This document shows, one piece after another, positions 8,799 to 16,751 of a DNA stretch of 20,114 bases; position 1 is the stretch's first letter, and each line of letters starts with the position of its first letter. A program made the translations under genes and the position numbers. A model generated the notes under the pieces. That model was given only the letters and a program-made list of their open reading frames with translations, was not told the DNA's origin and ran no database searches. The stretch lies in the NCBI GenBank assembly GCA_035532075.1, contig DATKRV010000030.1:1-20114 (forward strand), read 5' to 3'. The stretch comes from CAIVND01 sp035532075 (lineage in GTDB: Bacteria; Actinomycetota; Acidimicrobiia; Acidimicrobiales; Bog-793).

Positions 8799-8829
8799 TT
8801 GTACAATACCTGATTCTATTATGTACAAT
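8799..8829 (-). promoter_or_regulatory. Promoter/operator of the toxin-antitoxin operon
   Basis: Two copies of the hexamer TGTACA lie here: ATTGTACAAT (8799-8808), a perfect 10-base palindrome, and ATGTACAAT (8821-8829), centred about 22 bases apart. TGTACA is the known core of operators bound by YefM-type antitoxins. The copies overlap the likely promoter: read on the minus strand, TTGTAC and TACAAT could serve as -35 and -10 with a 19-base gap, just before the ATG at 8797. Autorepression is therefore expected. Confidence 0.7.
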
Positions 8830-9113
8830 ATTGCTGTCGATGGGCCGACCCCGCCGTTCTCCGACTGGCGTCTTCGTCCCTGACGCACTCGCGACGTCTG
8901 AGCCGTGCATATCCGTCTGGGCTCCTTGCGTTTTAGTGCGAGCCAAGATTCGGCACTCACAATCTGTATTCGCGACTGCCCGGTACGGCTGCACTTCGGG
9001 AATACCGCTTCACGCCTGAGAACCCGCTCGGAAACCAGCAGTCCGGTCAGGCGGGCGTGGTCCGAACCACTCGAGCGGCCCAGGCACGCCTATCAACCGT
9101 CAGGCAGGTCCGG

Positions 9114-9126
9114 TAAAATGTCACGC
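9114..9126 (+). promoter_or_regulatory. Leaderless promoter of the DUF885 gene
   Basis: TAAAAT (9114-9119) is a near-perfect -10 box and is followed by seven bases and an ATG at 9127. No Shine-Dalgarno is present. The hexamer overlaps the in-frame ATG at 9118, which argues against that upstream start. Confidence 0.6.
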
Positions 9127-10797
9127 ATGGCCTCTCCGAGAGAGCTCGCTGACCGCTTCCACTCGGACTGGCTTGAAGTACACCCGTTCGACGCCGCCAA
9201 CTACGGCATCCCCGGTTACGACGACCGAGTACCCGACGCGAGCGAGGCTGGGGAGGCCGCTTGGCGCGATCGTGTCGTAGAGCTGCTTGGAGAAGCGAAT
9301 GCCATCGACACCTCGAAATTGAGCGAGGCGGACAGGACCACGCTCGGCTGCCTTGTCATCGAGGTCGAGCAAGAGATCGCCATGGTCGACTCGAAGTCTG
9401 TCGAGCACACCGTCACGCCCATGCCGTTCAGCGGCCCCGCATGGCTGCTCGCCGTCGTGGCGAGAAGCGTCATTGCGGACTCCAAGGCGGCCGGCGATTA
9501 CCTGGAGCGACTGCAAAAGAGTGGCCGTTGGATCGACCAAGTCTCCGAACGTCTGCGCACGGGGGCACAAAAGGGACGGCTCCCCGTCGCTCCACTCGTG
9601 GAGCAGACGATCGCCTGGGCCGTATCAGCCCTCTCGGCCGACGTGCCGGCTGCGCTCACAGCGCCGATACCTCCCGAAGACTGGGACGGGGCCCCGCAGT
9701 GGCGCCAAGAGAGGGACAGAATCGGGCGCGACGTCGTGAAGCCCGCGATCGGTCGTTGGGTCGACCTGTTGAGAGAGATCCTCCCGAGCGCCCGCAGCGC
9801 GAGCGAGCCGGGACTCACCTACCTCCCAGGGGGCGAAGCCGACTACGCACGTGCGATCTGGTCGCACACGACGCTCCCGCTCACGGCCATACAACTCCAC
9901 CAGACCGGACTCGACCAGATCGCCGAGCTCGAGGCGCGAGTGATCGAGCTCGGAGGAGAGATCGGTCTATCGAGTCTCGCCGAGGTGCATGAGGCGCTCC
10001 GGGCCTCATGCACAAAGCAAAGTGCCGCCGAGGCGATCGAGGCAGCCTCCTCCGCCATCCGCCGGGCGGAGGCTCGCGCGAAGGAAGTCTTTCCGGAGCC
10101 TCTCCCACCTGCTTGCGCCGTGACCCCAATGCCACAGATTGTCGCGTCGAGCGGAATGGCGCCGCACTACACGCCGCCCCGGCTCGATGGATCTCGCCCA
10201 GGCACCTTCTGGTTCAACACCGAGCGCCCAACGGCCGGCACAGGCTGGGACCTTGAAGCGGTCGCCTTTCATGAGGCGGTGCCCGGTCACCACCTCCAGC
10301 TCTCGCGCGTCCAACTGCTCACCGACCTGCCCGCCCTGCAGCGCCAGCGCTCGGTAACAGTGTTTTCCGAAGGATGGGGGCTCTATGCCGAGCAGCTTGC
10401 CGGAGAGATCGGCCTCTACAGCGGAACTGAGGGCGCCCTCGGAGCACTGGCGGCCTCCCTCATGCGGGCGGCTCGGCTTGTCATCGACACGGGGCTGCAC
10501 GCCCTCGGCTGGAGCCGCCAGGAGGCAGTCGACTTCTACGTCGCCCACGTGCCGATGCCAGTCGACTTCCTCGCCAACGAGGTCGACCGGTACATCATTT
10601 GGCCGGGCCAGGCGCTCGCGTACCTGACCGGCAAACTCGAGATCCTCCGGCTGCGCGACGAGGCGCGCCGTGCCTTGGGTGGTGAGTTTGCGCTTCCGGA
10701 CTTCCACGGCGCCCTGCTCGACAGCGGCTCGTTGCCGATGCCAGTGCTCGAGGAGAAGATCCGCTTTTGGATCGCGAGCAGCGAACGTAAGCCGTAA
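9127..10797 (+). CDS. DUF885 family protein (putative metallopeptidase)
   Basis: 556 residues from the ATG at 9127. The open frame extends upstream to 8905, but the part before 9118 is arginine- and serine-rich and unlike the family, and the -10 box at 9114 supports the later start. The DUF885 signature HEAVPGHHLQ lies at about residues 382-391, followed by FSEGWGLYAEQL around 413-424 and the C-terminal WPGQALAYLTGKLEI. The HE...GHH and EGW motifs resemble metal-binding sites of zinc peptidases, and the family is usually called a putative carboxypeptidase-like enzyme, but its reaction is not settled. There is no signal peptide, so it should be cytoplasmic. It appears complete and is the largest clearly GC-rich gene of the island; no partner gene adjoins it. 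Confidence 0.88.
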   Translation: MASPRELADRFHSDWLEVHPFDAANYGIPGYDDRVPDASEAGEAAWRDRVVELLGEANAIDTSKLSEADRTTLGCLVIEVEQEIAMVDSKSVEHTVTPMPFSGPAWLLAVVARSVIADSKAAGDYLERLQKSGRWIDQVSERLRTGAQKGRLPVAPLVEQTIAWAVSALSADVPAALTAPIPPEDWDGAPQWRQERDRIGRDVVKPAIGRWVDLLREILPSARSASEPGLTYLPGGEADYARAIWSHTTLPLTAIQLHQTGLDQIAELEARVIELGGEIGLSSLAEVHEALRASCTKQSAAEAIEAASSAIRRAEARAKEVFPEPLPPACAVTPMPQIVASSGMAPHYTPPRLDGSRPGTFWFNTERPTAGTGWDLEAVAFHEAVPGHHLQLSRVQLLTDLPALQRQRSVTVFSEGWGLYAEQLAGEIGLYSGTEGALGALAASLMRAARLVIDTGLHALGWSRQEAVDFYVAHVPMPVDFLANEVDRYIIWPGQALAYLTGKLEILRLRDEARRALGGEFALPDFHGALLDSGSLPMPVLEEKIRFWIASSERKP

Positions 10798-10931
10798 CCC
10801 TGGCCGCGGGCGCTATGCCGAAAGAAAGCAGCATCAGTGCGCAACTGCCGCGGCCCTGAGTAACCCACCGCGCCAAAGTGATAACGCACGGTTGACACAT
10901 GACGTGTTCCCGACCGCCGGTTGATGGATCG

Positions 10932-11325
10932 TCACAAGGGGACAACGGCGGCGGCTTCAATCTCTACGAGCAGAACAGAATCAATGAGCGCGCTCACCTC
11001 GACCATGGTGCTGGCTGGTTGCATATCGGCAAAGTATTCACCATGTACTCGACTTGCCTCCTCCCATCGGCTTATGTCCGTCACGAAGAATCCGAGTACG
11101 GACGACCTCTTCCAAGCCGTAGCCAAGCTGTGCGAGCGCATCGGTGATACGCCGAATCACTTCACGGGTTTGCTTGCCGATGTCTTCGCCACCAACGGCA
11201 CCACCATCAAAGAGCGCGACGGTCGTGCCTGCCACTGCAGTCCAGTGCCCGACTCGCACTGCGCGCGAGTAGCCGGCTATGGGTCTCCACGGTGTACCAG
11301 GCGGGACACGCGCCTTATCGTGCAT
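10932..11325 (-). pseudogene. RidA/YjgF-family deaminase gene with one-base frameshift
   Basis: The gene starts at ATG 11325 (MHDKARVPPG, then GYSRAVRVGHWTAVAGTT) and runs through LEEVVRTRI. The natural continuation FVTDISRWEEASRVHGEYF lies in another frame and ends at 10932 with EIEAAAVVPL. Removing one A from the AA at 11089-11090 restores RTRIFVTDIS exactly, so a single insertion breaks an otherwise complete gene of about 130 residues. RidA proteins hydrolyse reactive enamines and imines; the conserved Arg in VVRTR and the Glu near the C-terminus are present in the two halves. A -10-like GATACT sits seven bases before the ATG on the minus strand. Because the rest is undamaged, the lesion is recent or a sequencing error. 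Confidence 0.82.
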
Positions 11326-11568
11326 TGGGTAAGTATCGCCGCGAAAATTCCCGTGAGCCGCAGGGTGTCCTCCAACCCAGTACCGTGGCGCGCAGAAAGT
11401 TCCACTTTCGGGTCGTGAATGCGCACCGCGGCCGCGCCATAGTCGGCGGTAGGTAGCACGCCGCCCACGCCCAGAATGTTCAAGATCGACCTCTTACGGT
11501 GAGTACTTCAACATTGCTGGGGCGCGGCACACCCAGTCCCAGGTCTCAACCCGACCTGGAGGTAATTC

Positions 11569-12486
11569 ATGACCACCACAAATTCATCAACCACCCTCGT
11601 GCTCGCGGCGCCAATGTTCCGCGAGGCCGAGCCTCTCGCCCTGGCCAGATATTTAGCCGGTTACAGCGGGTTGACTCGTGAGGCATATTCACTCGACCTG
11701 CGCCAGTTTGTCGCCTGGTGCGAACCGCACAGCATCCATCTTTTCCAAGCGCGCCGCGCCGACATCGAATGTTTCGGCCGCGACCTCGAAACTCGCGGCC
11801 GAGCACGAGCCACGGTCTCGCGACGACTATGCACCGTCGCTGGGTTCTACCGCTATGCCATGGAGGAGGAGCTACTCGACCACTCTCCGGCCGTGCATGT
11901 CCGCCGTCCCCGACTTGATTATGAGTCGCATGCAACTGGGCTTGATCGAAACGAAGTCGGAGCGCTCCTTGTGGCTGCGGGGCTCGGACCCTCCGCTGAG
12001 CACGCACTTATCTCGTTGCTGGCGTTAAACGGACTGCGAGTCTTCGAAGCGACCGGTTCAAACATTGAAGCGCTTGGTCTTGAGCGGGGACATCGAACAC
12101 TCACCAACTTGCGCAAGGCCGCGAAGGTCGTGACGATTCCACTTGCTCCTCGAACCGCTCGCGCCGTCGATCTTGCGATCGGAGAACGCTGCGAAGGAGC
12201 GATCTTTCTCAGCGCCGACGGTGGTCGCCTTGATCGGCACGGTGCGGGGCGAATCGTTCGACGAGTCGCGCGGCGCGCGGGGATCACAAAGCCTGTTGGT
12301 CCACACACACTCCGGCACGCGTTCATCACCGCGGCACTTGATGCGGGCGTTCCGCTACGTAATGTCCAGGAGGCCGCGTCGCACGCTGACCCGCGAACCA
12401 CGATGCGCTACGACCGCGCCCGGGTGTCGCTCGATCGTCACGCCACGTACATCGTGTCCGCGTTCGTTGCGGGAGCTGCGCGTTGA
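11569..12486 (+). CDS. XerC/D-like tyrosine recombinase
   Basis: 305-residue site-specific recombinase with a core-binding (SAM-like) domain at about 20-105 and a catalytic domain at about 120-300. The catalytic set looks complete: R157 (LNGLRVFEA), K186 (KAAKVVTI), H246-T-L-R249, H272 (ASHADPRTT) and nucleophile Y281 (MRYDRA). There is no N-terminal AP2-like arm-binding domain, so it resembles XerC/D and simple mobile-element recombinases rather than the phage-type integrase at 3642. GGAGG six bases before ATG fixes the start. A perfect inverted repeat lies 44 bases after the stop codon and could be its target. It is unlike the broken integrases at the tRNA-Cys junctions, so it probably belongs to a second, later element inside the island. 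Confidence 0.9.
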   Translation: MTTTNSSTTLVLAAPMFREAEPLALARYLAGYSGLTREAYSLDLRQFVAWCEPHSIHLFQARRADIECFGRDLETRGRARATVSRRLCTVAGFYRYAMEEELLDHSPAVHVRRPRLDYESHATGLDRNEVGALLVAAGLGPSAEHALISLLALNGLRVFEATGSNIEALGLERGHRTLTNLRKAAKVVTIPLAPRTARAVDLAIGERCEGAIFLSADGGRLDRHGAGRIVRRVARRAGITKPVGPHTLRHAFITAALDAGVPLRNVQEAASHADPRTTMRYDRARVSLDRHATYIVSAFVAGAAR

Positions 12487-12530
12487 AGAATCTAAACGAG
12501 ATCCGGAATCGGTGATCCGTTCGAAAGAGA

Positions 12531-12570
12531 CGACCGAGTGGTCCCTGCATAGATAGTGACCACTCGGTCG
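12531..12570. repeat. Perfect 13-bp inverted repeat downstream of recombinase
   Basis: CGACCGAGTGGTC (12531-12543) and GACCACTCGGTCG (12558-12570) are exact reverse complements around a 14-base spacer. The arms are bounded by an A/A mismatch outside and a C/T mismatch inside. No T run follows on either strand, so it is a poor intrinsic terminator. The 13-bp arm length is that of loxP and FRT sites, though those have 8-base spacers. It may be a recombination site, an operator or a hairpin in the recombinase mRNA. Confidence 0.7.
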
Positions 12571-13354
12571 ACGCCGGGTCAGGCTTACGGCGCAAAACGC
12601 TGAAGTAATCGTTGAAGGTATCCGCACCGGTTCGGAACGCGTTGCCGTCGATCTGTACTCTCGCCGGTCGCACGAGTCACGATATTCGGTGTGCCGTTCT
12701 GAATCCACACGGGTCGTCTCAACTGGCGGGTCGAGTCACGCGTGTACCAGCACTTTGGGTGATACCTCGCCGTTGCCAGCCCCCCTCTTCCGCCAACGGA
12801 GATGTCGGTAGTCGCAATAAGCGATGCAACACCTTTGTAGAGTTCAGGTGTGACCAAGGTGGAGGAACCAAGAATCGGGCTGTGCAGTTTTTCACAACCA
12901 AGTCGGACCTCTCACCTACGAGGACTTGTCCTCAAATTTGGCGACTTCAAGGGGTAAGCGCAGCGGGGTCCTTCCATCACAAACTTCGCTGTTCGCACTC
13001 GTTCCGGGGCGCATCGAGAAGTCGGGGGTGAGCATCATCATGGGTCTGGGTCTCATTGTTGAGGTTGATTCGTCAAATGACATTTCAACACGGAACCCAG
13101 CCCACCTAACGGGGCCAACCGAACTCCTCAACTCAGGGTCGTAAACACAACTTTTCAACATATCTCGCTCGAAACGCGCGATGGGATCGCCAAACAGGGC
13201 GCTGAACCGCGAGGACAATCACCATGGCGCGGCGGTTCGCCAACTCCTCTTGAATCATTTAGCACTACGAACTTGCAAGAACGGACCAAACATTCAGCAA
13301 TAACTGCATCGCGCGAGAATGCCGAATGAATATGACTGGCCCTACTCTCAACTC
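12571..13354. other. Region without recognisable gene
   Basis: Two minus-strand frames look somewhat protein-like: 12585-12857 (MVTPELYKGVASLIATTDIS and onward) and 12916-13218 (containing VRWAGFRVEMSFDESTSTMR, ending KFEDKSS). I recognise neither, no ribosome binding site stands out, and codon use in the second is AT-leaning. They may be fragments of decayed genes. The end of the region should hold the 3' end of the Rieske transcript, but no terminator hairpin is apparent. Confidence 0.4.
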
Positions 13355-14656
13355 CTAGCTATCGGGGCTTCTCGAAACGAGTGAGAGATCTCGACCGTGA
13401 AGTGACTCATCTGCGCCCTCAGAGAACTCCGTCTCCCGTTTCAAGACAGTAGCTACCGGAAACACTCGAAATTCTCCTGCCAGACGAGGAGCAGATATGG
13501 ATCCTTGGTCTCTCAACGCGGTTGCCGCGGCAAGAAGTCGCTTTCGGACCGTCACGATTCCGAGGTCGCTTGATCCAAGATGCTCTCGTGTCCGATCAAT
13601 AATCGGCAACGCTCCCTGCACGGCCACGTCCTGAACAGGGATGCTCTTGATCCCGGAATAAGTGTAGAGACTTTGCACCGTACGATCTATGAGGTAATCA
13701 TTCTGCTTATTCGCCACCAGTCGAAACGAGCCCGGCTCAGTCTCTGAAAACAGGACCCCACCCTGTTTGCATTGGTATAACTCGAACTCGCTCAGAGGGC
13801 GCTCCGGGTGCCAACGGATACGGAAAAAAACATTATGTTCATCATCGATAGGAATCCGCATATTGCAAATGATCGCGTGGTGAGGTTCTTCAGGAATGAG
13901 CGAGTACGCGGGTAACAACCATTGTGTGATTCGCCAATACCACGAGTCGTCTTCGGCTGGCCGACGAGCTCCGATCAGAACACCAGTGTTCGTATCTTTG
14001 CAAAAGAATCTCGGGTTACCACTCTTCATGAGGTACTTCTCGTACTTATAACCCTTCCGATTTAGATGCGCTCCCTCGATCACATCGGACCCCAATGCAC
14101 TGTGCAAAAAGGAACCGTGACTCGAATCGATATCTCCTTCCATGTTCTGGAGATAGTTTGCGTCGACGATGTATTTCGCAATGAAGCGATGACTTTCCGG
14201 CACCAGCGCCCAGTCGAAATCGGGCAATGGAGGTGGCACCGCGTCTGGACCCATGTACGTCCAGATCACCCCACCACGGCGTGCCAAAGGATAGGCCTTG
14301 AGACGAACGTGCTCTTTGAACCGGCTATCAGGTGGCTCGTTCGGTTGATCAATACATTGACCATTAGCTGCAAACTTCCACCCATGATAAATACAGCGAA
14401 GCCCCCCCTCTTCACACCGACCAAGGAAGAGCGGTGCTGATCGATGTGCACAAAGAGCATCAATGAGCCCCATCTCCCCGCTGGGCTCCCAGAATGCCAC
14501 GAGGTCTTCACCGAGGAGGCGGACTTGAACTGGCGGGCACCCAGGTATTGCAAGTTCAGACTCAAGTAGCACGGGTAGCCAGAAGGAGCGAAACAAGTTG
14601 CCCATGAGCGTTCCGGGGTCTGTCTTAGTCAATTCATCGTTCGTGTGCTGGTCCAC
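13355..14656 (-). CDS. Rieske non-heme iron oxygenase, large subunit
   Basis: 433-residue oxygenase of the phthalate-dioxygenase-like (ring-hydroxylating alpha subunit) group. The Rieske [2Fe-2S] site is C-A-H-R ... C-I-Y-H (ALCAHRSAPLF and LRCIYHGWKF, about residues 86-112). The mononuclear iron site is in NMEGDIDSSHGSFLH (about 168-182), with Asp and two His ligands. Such enzymes use electrons from a separate ferredoxin reductase to hydroxylate or demethylate aromatic or steroid-like substrates; no reductase gene lies nearby, so it must borrow one. The GTG start has AAGGAG five bases upstream. The gene looks richer in A and T than the DUF885 gene or the recombinase, which suggests a different origin. 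A HicB-like gene precedes it by 79 bases on the same strand. Confidence 0.9.
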   Translation of the reverse strand: MDQHTNDELTKTDPGTLMGNLFRSFWLPVLLESELAIPGCPPVQVRLLGEDLVAFWEPSGEMGLIDALCAHRSAPLFLGRCEEGGLRCIYHGWKFAANGQCIDQPNEPPDSRFKEHVRLKAYPLARRGGVIWTYMGPDAVPPPLPDFDWALVPESHRFIAKYIVDANYLQNMEGDIDSSHGSFLHSALGSDVIEGAHLNRKGYKYEKYLMKSGNPRFFCKDTNTGVLIGARRPAEDDSWYWRITQWLLPAYSLIPEEPHHAIICNMRIPIDDEHNVFFRIRWHPERPLSEFELYQCKQGGVLFSETEPGSFRLVANKQNDYLIDRTVQSLYTYSGIKSIPVQDVAVQGALPIIDRTREHLGSSDLGIVTVRKRLLAAATALRDQGSISAPRLAGEFRVFPVATVLKRETEFSEGADESLHGRDLSLVSRSPDS

Positions 14657-14735
14657 AAGATCTCCTTAGAAAATGATCACTCGAAACAGAACCCTCGGAA
14701 TACTCGACATGTCACCATAACTGCGTCACGTTTCC

Positions 14736-15095
14736 TCACGCGGCGGAACTTCCGATACGTCCACGTATCTGCTCGATTAATCCCACCGGAAGGGCCTGGA
14801 CGTCTAGTTCAAGATATGGCAGGAGTTCCACCAGATCTGCCTCCAAAAGAGCAGCACGCACGCTTGTATCCATAAGAGGACTCCCACTCGGCGTCCATCC
14901 GCGGCGCGCGGCCAATTCTGCCAGTGAGATAAGCCGCTCGCGCTCTGTGCGTCCTATGAGTTCATCCATATCTTCGCCCACCACGGAGAGTTCGGGTAAC
15001 TCTTCAATCGTTGCCACCCGAACCCATTCGTGGTCATGCTCTTGAGCCTCAACGACGATCGTGAGTGGGATTCGAAATAACTCATCAAGTGTCAT
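14736..15095 (-). CDS. HicB-like small protein, no visible toxin partner
   Basis: 119-residue protein starting MTLDELFRIPLTIVVEAQ. Residues about 8-50 (HEWVRVATIEELPELSVVGEDMDELI) resemble the HicB/DUF1902 fold, in which two strands are followed by an LPEL motif and a helix. The remaining half, DTSVRAALLEADLVELLPYL and on, is helical and unrecognised. A GAAGGG ribosome binding site lies nine bases before the ATG at 15095. HicB normally pairs with a small HicA ribonuclease gene; none is seen on either side. The IS5-family element inserted about 115 bases upstream may have removed or separated it. It could also be a stand-alone regulator. The family assignment is tentative. Confidence 0.55.
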   Translation of the reverse strand: MTLDELFRIPLTIVVEAQEHDHEWVRVATIEELPELSVVGEDMDELIGRTERERLISLAELAARRGWTPSGSPLMDTSVRAALLEADLVELLPYLELDVQALPVGLIEQIRGRIGSSAA

Positions 15096-15210
15096 CAAAT
15101 GAATCCCTTCATCAATGCTGCTAGGGCAAACAACCGTGGTCCGTTGTCGCTACTTCTTCTTTTGTCCATCGGTATACACGAAGTCAAACGACTGTTTCGC
15201 AGCACTACGT

Positions 15211-16107
15211 CGCATAACAGCCATGTTATCCACGGAATAACTGACGGGAACTCGGTTGCCGACGTGCCTTCCTTTTGACGAGCTCCACGGTGATGATCAG
15301 CGTGATCGCGAGCTCCAACGAAGCGAGCCGGTGGGCGACAAAACGGTCAGTTGATCTCCGAAGCTGACCAAAGTTCGATAGCCATGAGTTCGTCCGTTCT
15401 ATCGGCCAACGAAGGCCAAGTGGAAGCACTTTCTTCACGAGCTTGATCTCGCCCCGACGCAGCGTCTTTGCACACACCAGGTCGTCGATCCCGCTGTCTT
15501 TGACGAGACGGCGAACGCTGGAGTTGTCATATCCTCGGTCGAGATGCAGCGTCTCGATCTCGCTGAGCAACCCGCGAGCCGCAACGTCATCAAGCGTCGC
15601 AAGCAACATCCCGAAGTCGTTGCGATTTGCCCCGTCGATCGCCCAGCCGATCGGTATGCCATTGCGGTCGGTGGCGATCGACCACTTCCAGCCGGTCTTC
15701 GCGCGATCGGTCGGGTTCGGACCGGTTCCCTCACCGCCGCAGGGTGCTTTGTGCAGTGAGCCGTCGACTAAAACCTCCGAGCAATCAAGCCCGATCACGC
15801 GGTCATAGGCACCGAGCGTCTCGGTGACGAGGTGCTCAAACACACCGGCTTGAGTCCACTCGTCACGACGGCGGCGAAGCGTGGTTTTTCCGCCCTTGCC
15901 GAGGCATCCAGCAACGTCCCAACTGCATCCAGTGACTAGCCGGAACAGGATCGCTTCGAAGCAGTCCCGATCCGAGACCGGTGGTCGATGACAGCCGAGC
16001 GGATGAGGTTTTTCCGCATGTTTGGATAGGTAGGCAGAAAAGGCCTGCCAGACGGCCTCGACGACAACGGGGCTGAGTGCGAGCATCGGACCTCCATCGG
16101 TTATGCG
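15211..16107 (-). mobile_element. IS5-family insertion sequence
   Basis: A complete-looking insertion sequence of about 0.9 kb whose single transposase fills nearly all of it. CGCATAAC at 15211-15218 and its inverted copy GTTATGCG at 16100-16107 flank the gene and are candidate inner parts of the terminal repeats. They are short, so the exact ends are uncertain, and I could not identify a target-site duplication with confidence. Confidence 0.65.
15226..16086 (-). CDS. IS5-family DDE transposase
   Basis: 286 residues. A helix-turn-helix-like N-terminal region includes DCFEAILFRLVTGCSW and LRRRRDEWTQAGVFE, typical of the IS5 group. The catalytic triad is D108 (VLVDGSLHK), D183 (LHLDRGYDNS) and E230 in the family signature RWPIERTNSWLSNFGQLRR. 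No frameshift or stop interrupts it, and it is read as one frame rather than as the two overlapping frames of the IS427 type. GGAGG four bases before the ATG at 16086 supports the start. It appears intact and possibly active. It separates the HicB-like/Rieske pair from the SEC-C gene. Confidence 0.92.
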   Translation of the reverse strand: MLALSPVVVEAVWQAFSAYLSKHAEKPHPLGCHRPPVSDRDCFEAILFRLVTGCSWDVAGCLGKGGKTTLRRRRDEWTQAGVFEHLVTETLGAYDRVIGLDCSEVLVDGSLHKAPCGGEGTGPNPTDRAKTGWKWSIATDRNGIPIGWAIDGANRNDFGMLLATLDDVAARGLLSEIETLHLDRGYDNSSVRRLVKDSGIDDLVCAKTLRRGEIKLVKKVLPLGLRWPIERTNSWLSNFGQLRRSTDRFVAHRLASLELAITLIITVELVKRKARRQPSSRQLFRG

Positions 16108-16149
16108 GTTAAGACCACCACCTGGATGTTGTCCGAGCCGGTCGAAGAT

Positions 16150-16169
16150 GTGGTGGATCCATCCACCAC
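16150..16169. promoter_or_regulatory. 9-2-9 palindrome upstream of the SEC-C gene
   Basis: GTGGTGGAT (16150-16158) and ATCCACCAC (16161-16169) are perfect reverse complements separated by CC. The site lies 43 bases before the ATG of the SEC-C gene and just outside the IS. Its length and short centre suit a dimeric repressor operator; it has no T run, so a terminator is less likely. Confidence 0.55.
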
Positions 16170-16212
16170 TCGTCAGCTCGCGCGAGCGACAATCACAGTC
16201 GGGAGGTAGACG

Positions 16213-16749
16213 ATGGCCAAGGTGAAACGCAACGAACTGTGTCCGTGCGGAAGCAACTTAAAGACGAAGCGTTGTTGCTTCGCGGACGAGGAGATGAAAA
16301 TCACCACGCCGAGAGCGATACTCGCACGACTGCAGACAAGCGTGGTCGAGGCGATCGCGTACATCGATCCGACAGAGTTCCGTGAGCTCTACGAGGAGAT
16401 GATCTATCTCCCCGAACTCGATGTATCCCTGCACCTTCGTCTTCCTTCGCTTCTCACCCCGGATGTCGAGGTTGCGATGAACGCCATCGCGCACGAGGAC
16501 GACGATGGATTGGAAGATGCTCTGCACGCTGTCGCGATGGAACTTAATACCATCGAGCGTCGACTCGAGCTCGCAAACGCGGTGCTGAAACTACGCGATC
16601 AGGGACTCATTGCTCCAGAACTTGCCGCCGTATCGATCATTGACTTGAACAACGAAGATTCCGCCCTATTCATCTCCGCGCTCGCTCAAACGATCGCTGT
16701 CAAAAGCGGATCCGAACCGACACCTTCGGGCCTGTTGCTGACGGGCTAG
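16213..16749 (+). CDS. SEC-C zinc-motif protein
   Basis: 178-residue protein with an N-terminal SEC-C motif, RNELCPCGSNLKTKRCC (about residues 6-22), whose C-x-C-x8-C-C pattern binds zinc in SecA and many unrelated proteins. The rest is mostly helical and acidic (HEDDDGLEDALHAVAMELNTIERRLELANAV in outline, about 94-125) with no family I can name. Most SEC-C motifs are C-terminal; here it opens the protein. GGAGG six bases before ATG fixes the start. The 3' end abuts a sensor-kinase fragment, and the last residues (SEPTPSGLLLTG) look unstructured, so the original C-terminus may have been replaced by a fusion point. A palindrome upstream may regulate it. Confidence 0.75.
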   Translation: MAKVKRNELCPCGSNLKTKRCCFADEEMKITTPRAILARLQTSVVEAIAYIDPTEFRELYEEMIYLPELDVSLHLRLPSLLTPDVEVAMNAIAHEDDDGLEDALHAVAMELNTIERRLELANAVLKLRDQGLIAPELAAVSIIDLNNEDSALFISALAQTIAVKSGSEPTPSGLLLTG

Positions 16750-16751
16750 CA

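Noticed and set aside
8905..9117. N-terminal extension of the DUF885 protein
   Set aside because: It is low in family-like sequence, and a near-consensus -10 box sits at 9114-9119, just before the preferred ATG.
10802..10855. GGCCGCGG ... CCGCGGCC as terminator of the DUF885 gene
   Set aside because: The arms are only eight bases, the loop is 38 bases and there is no T run; CCGCGG is itself a palindrome and common in GC-rich DNA.
11277..11483. Minus-strand frame starting MNILGVGGVLPTADYG as a gene
   Set aside because: It overlaps the start of ridA in another frame, has no family resemblance and its end is out of phase with any known gene; it may be a decayed fragment.
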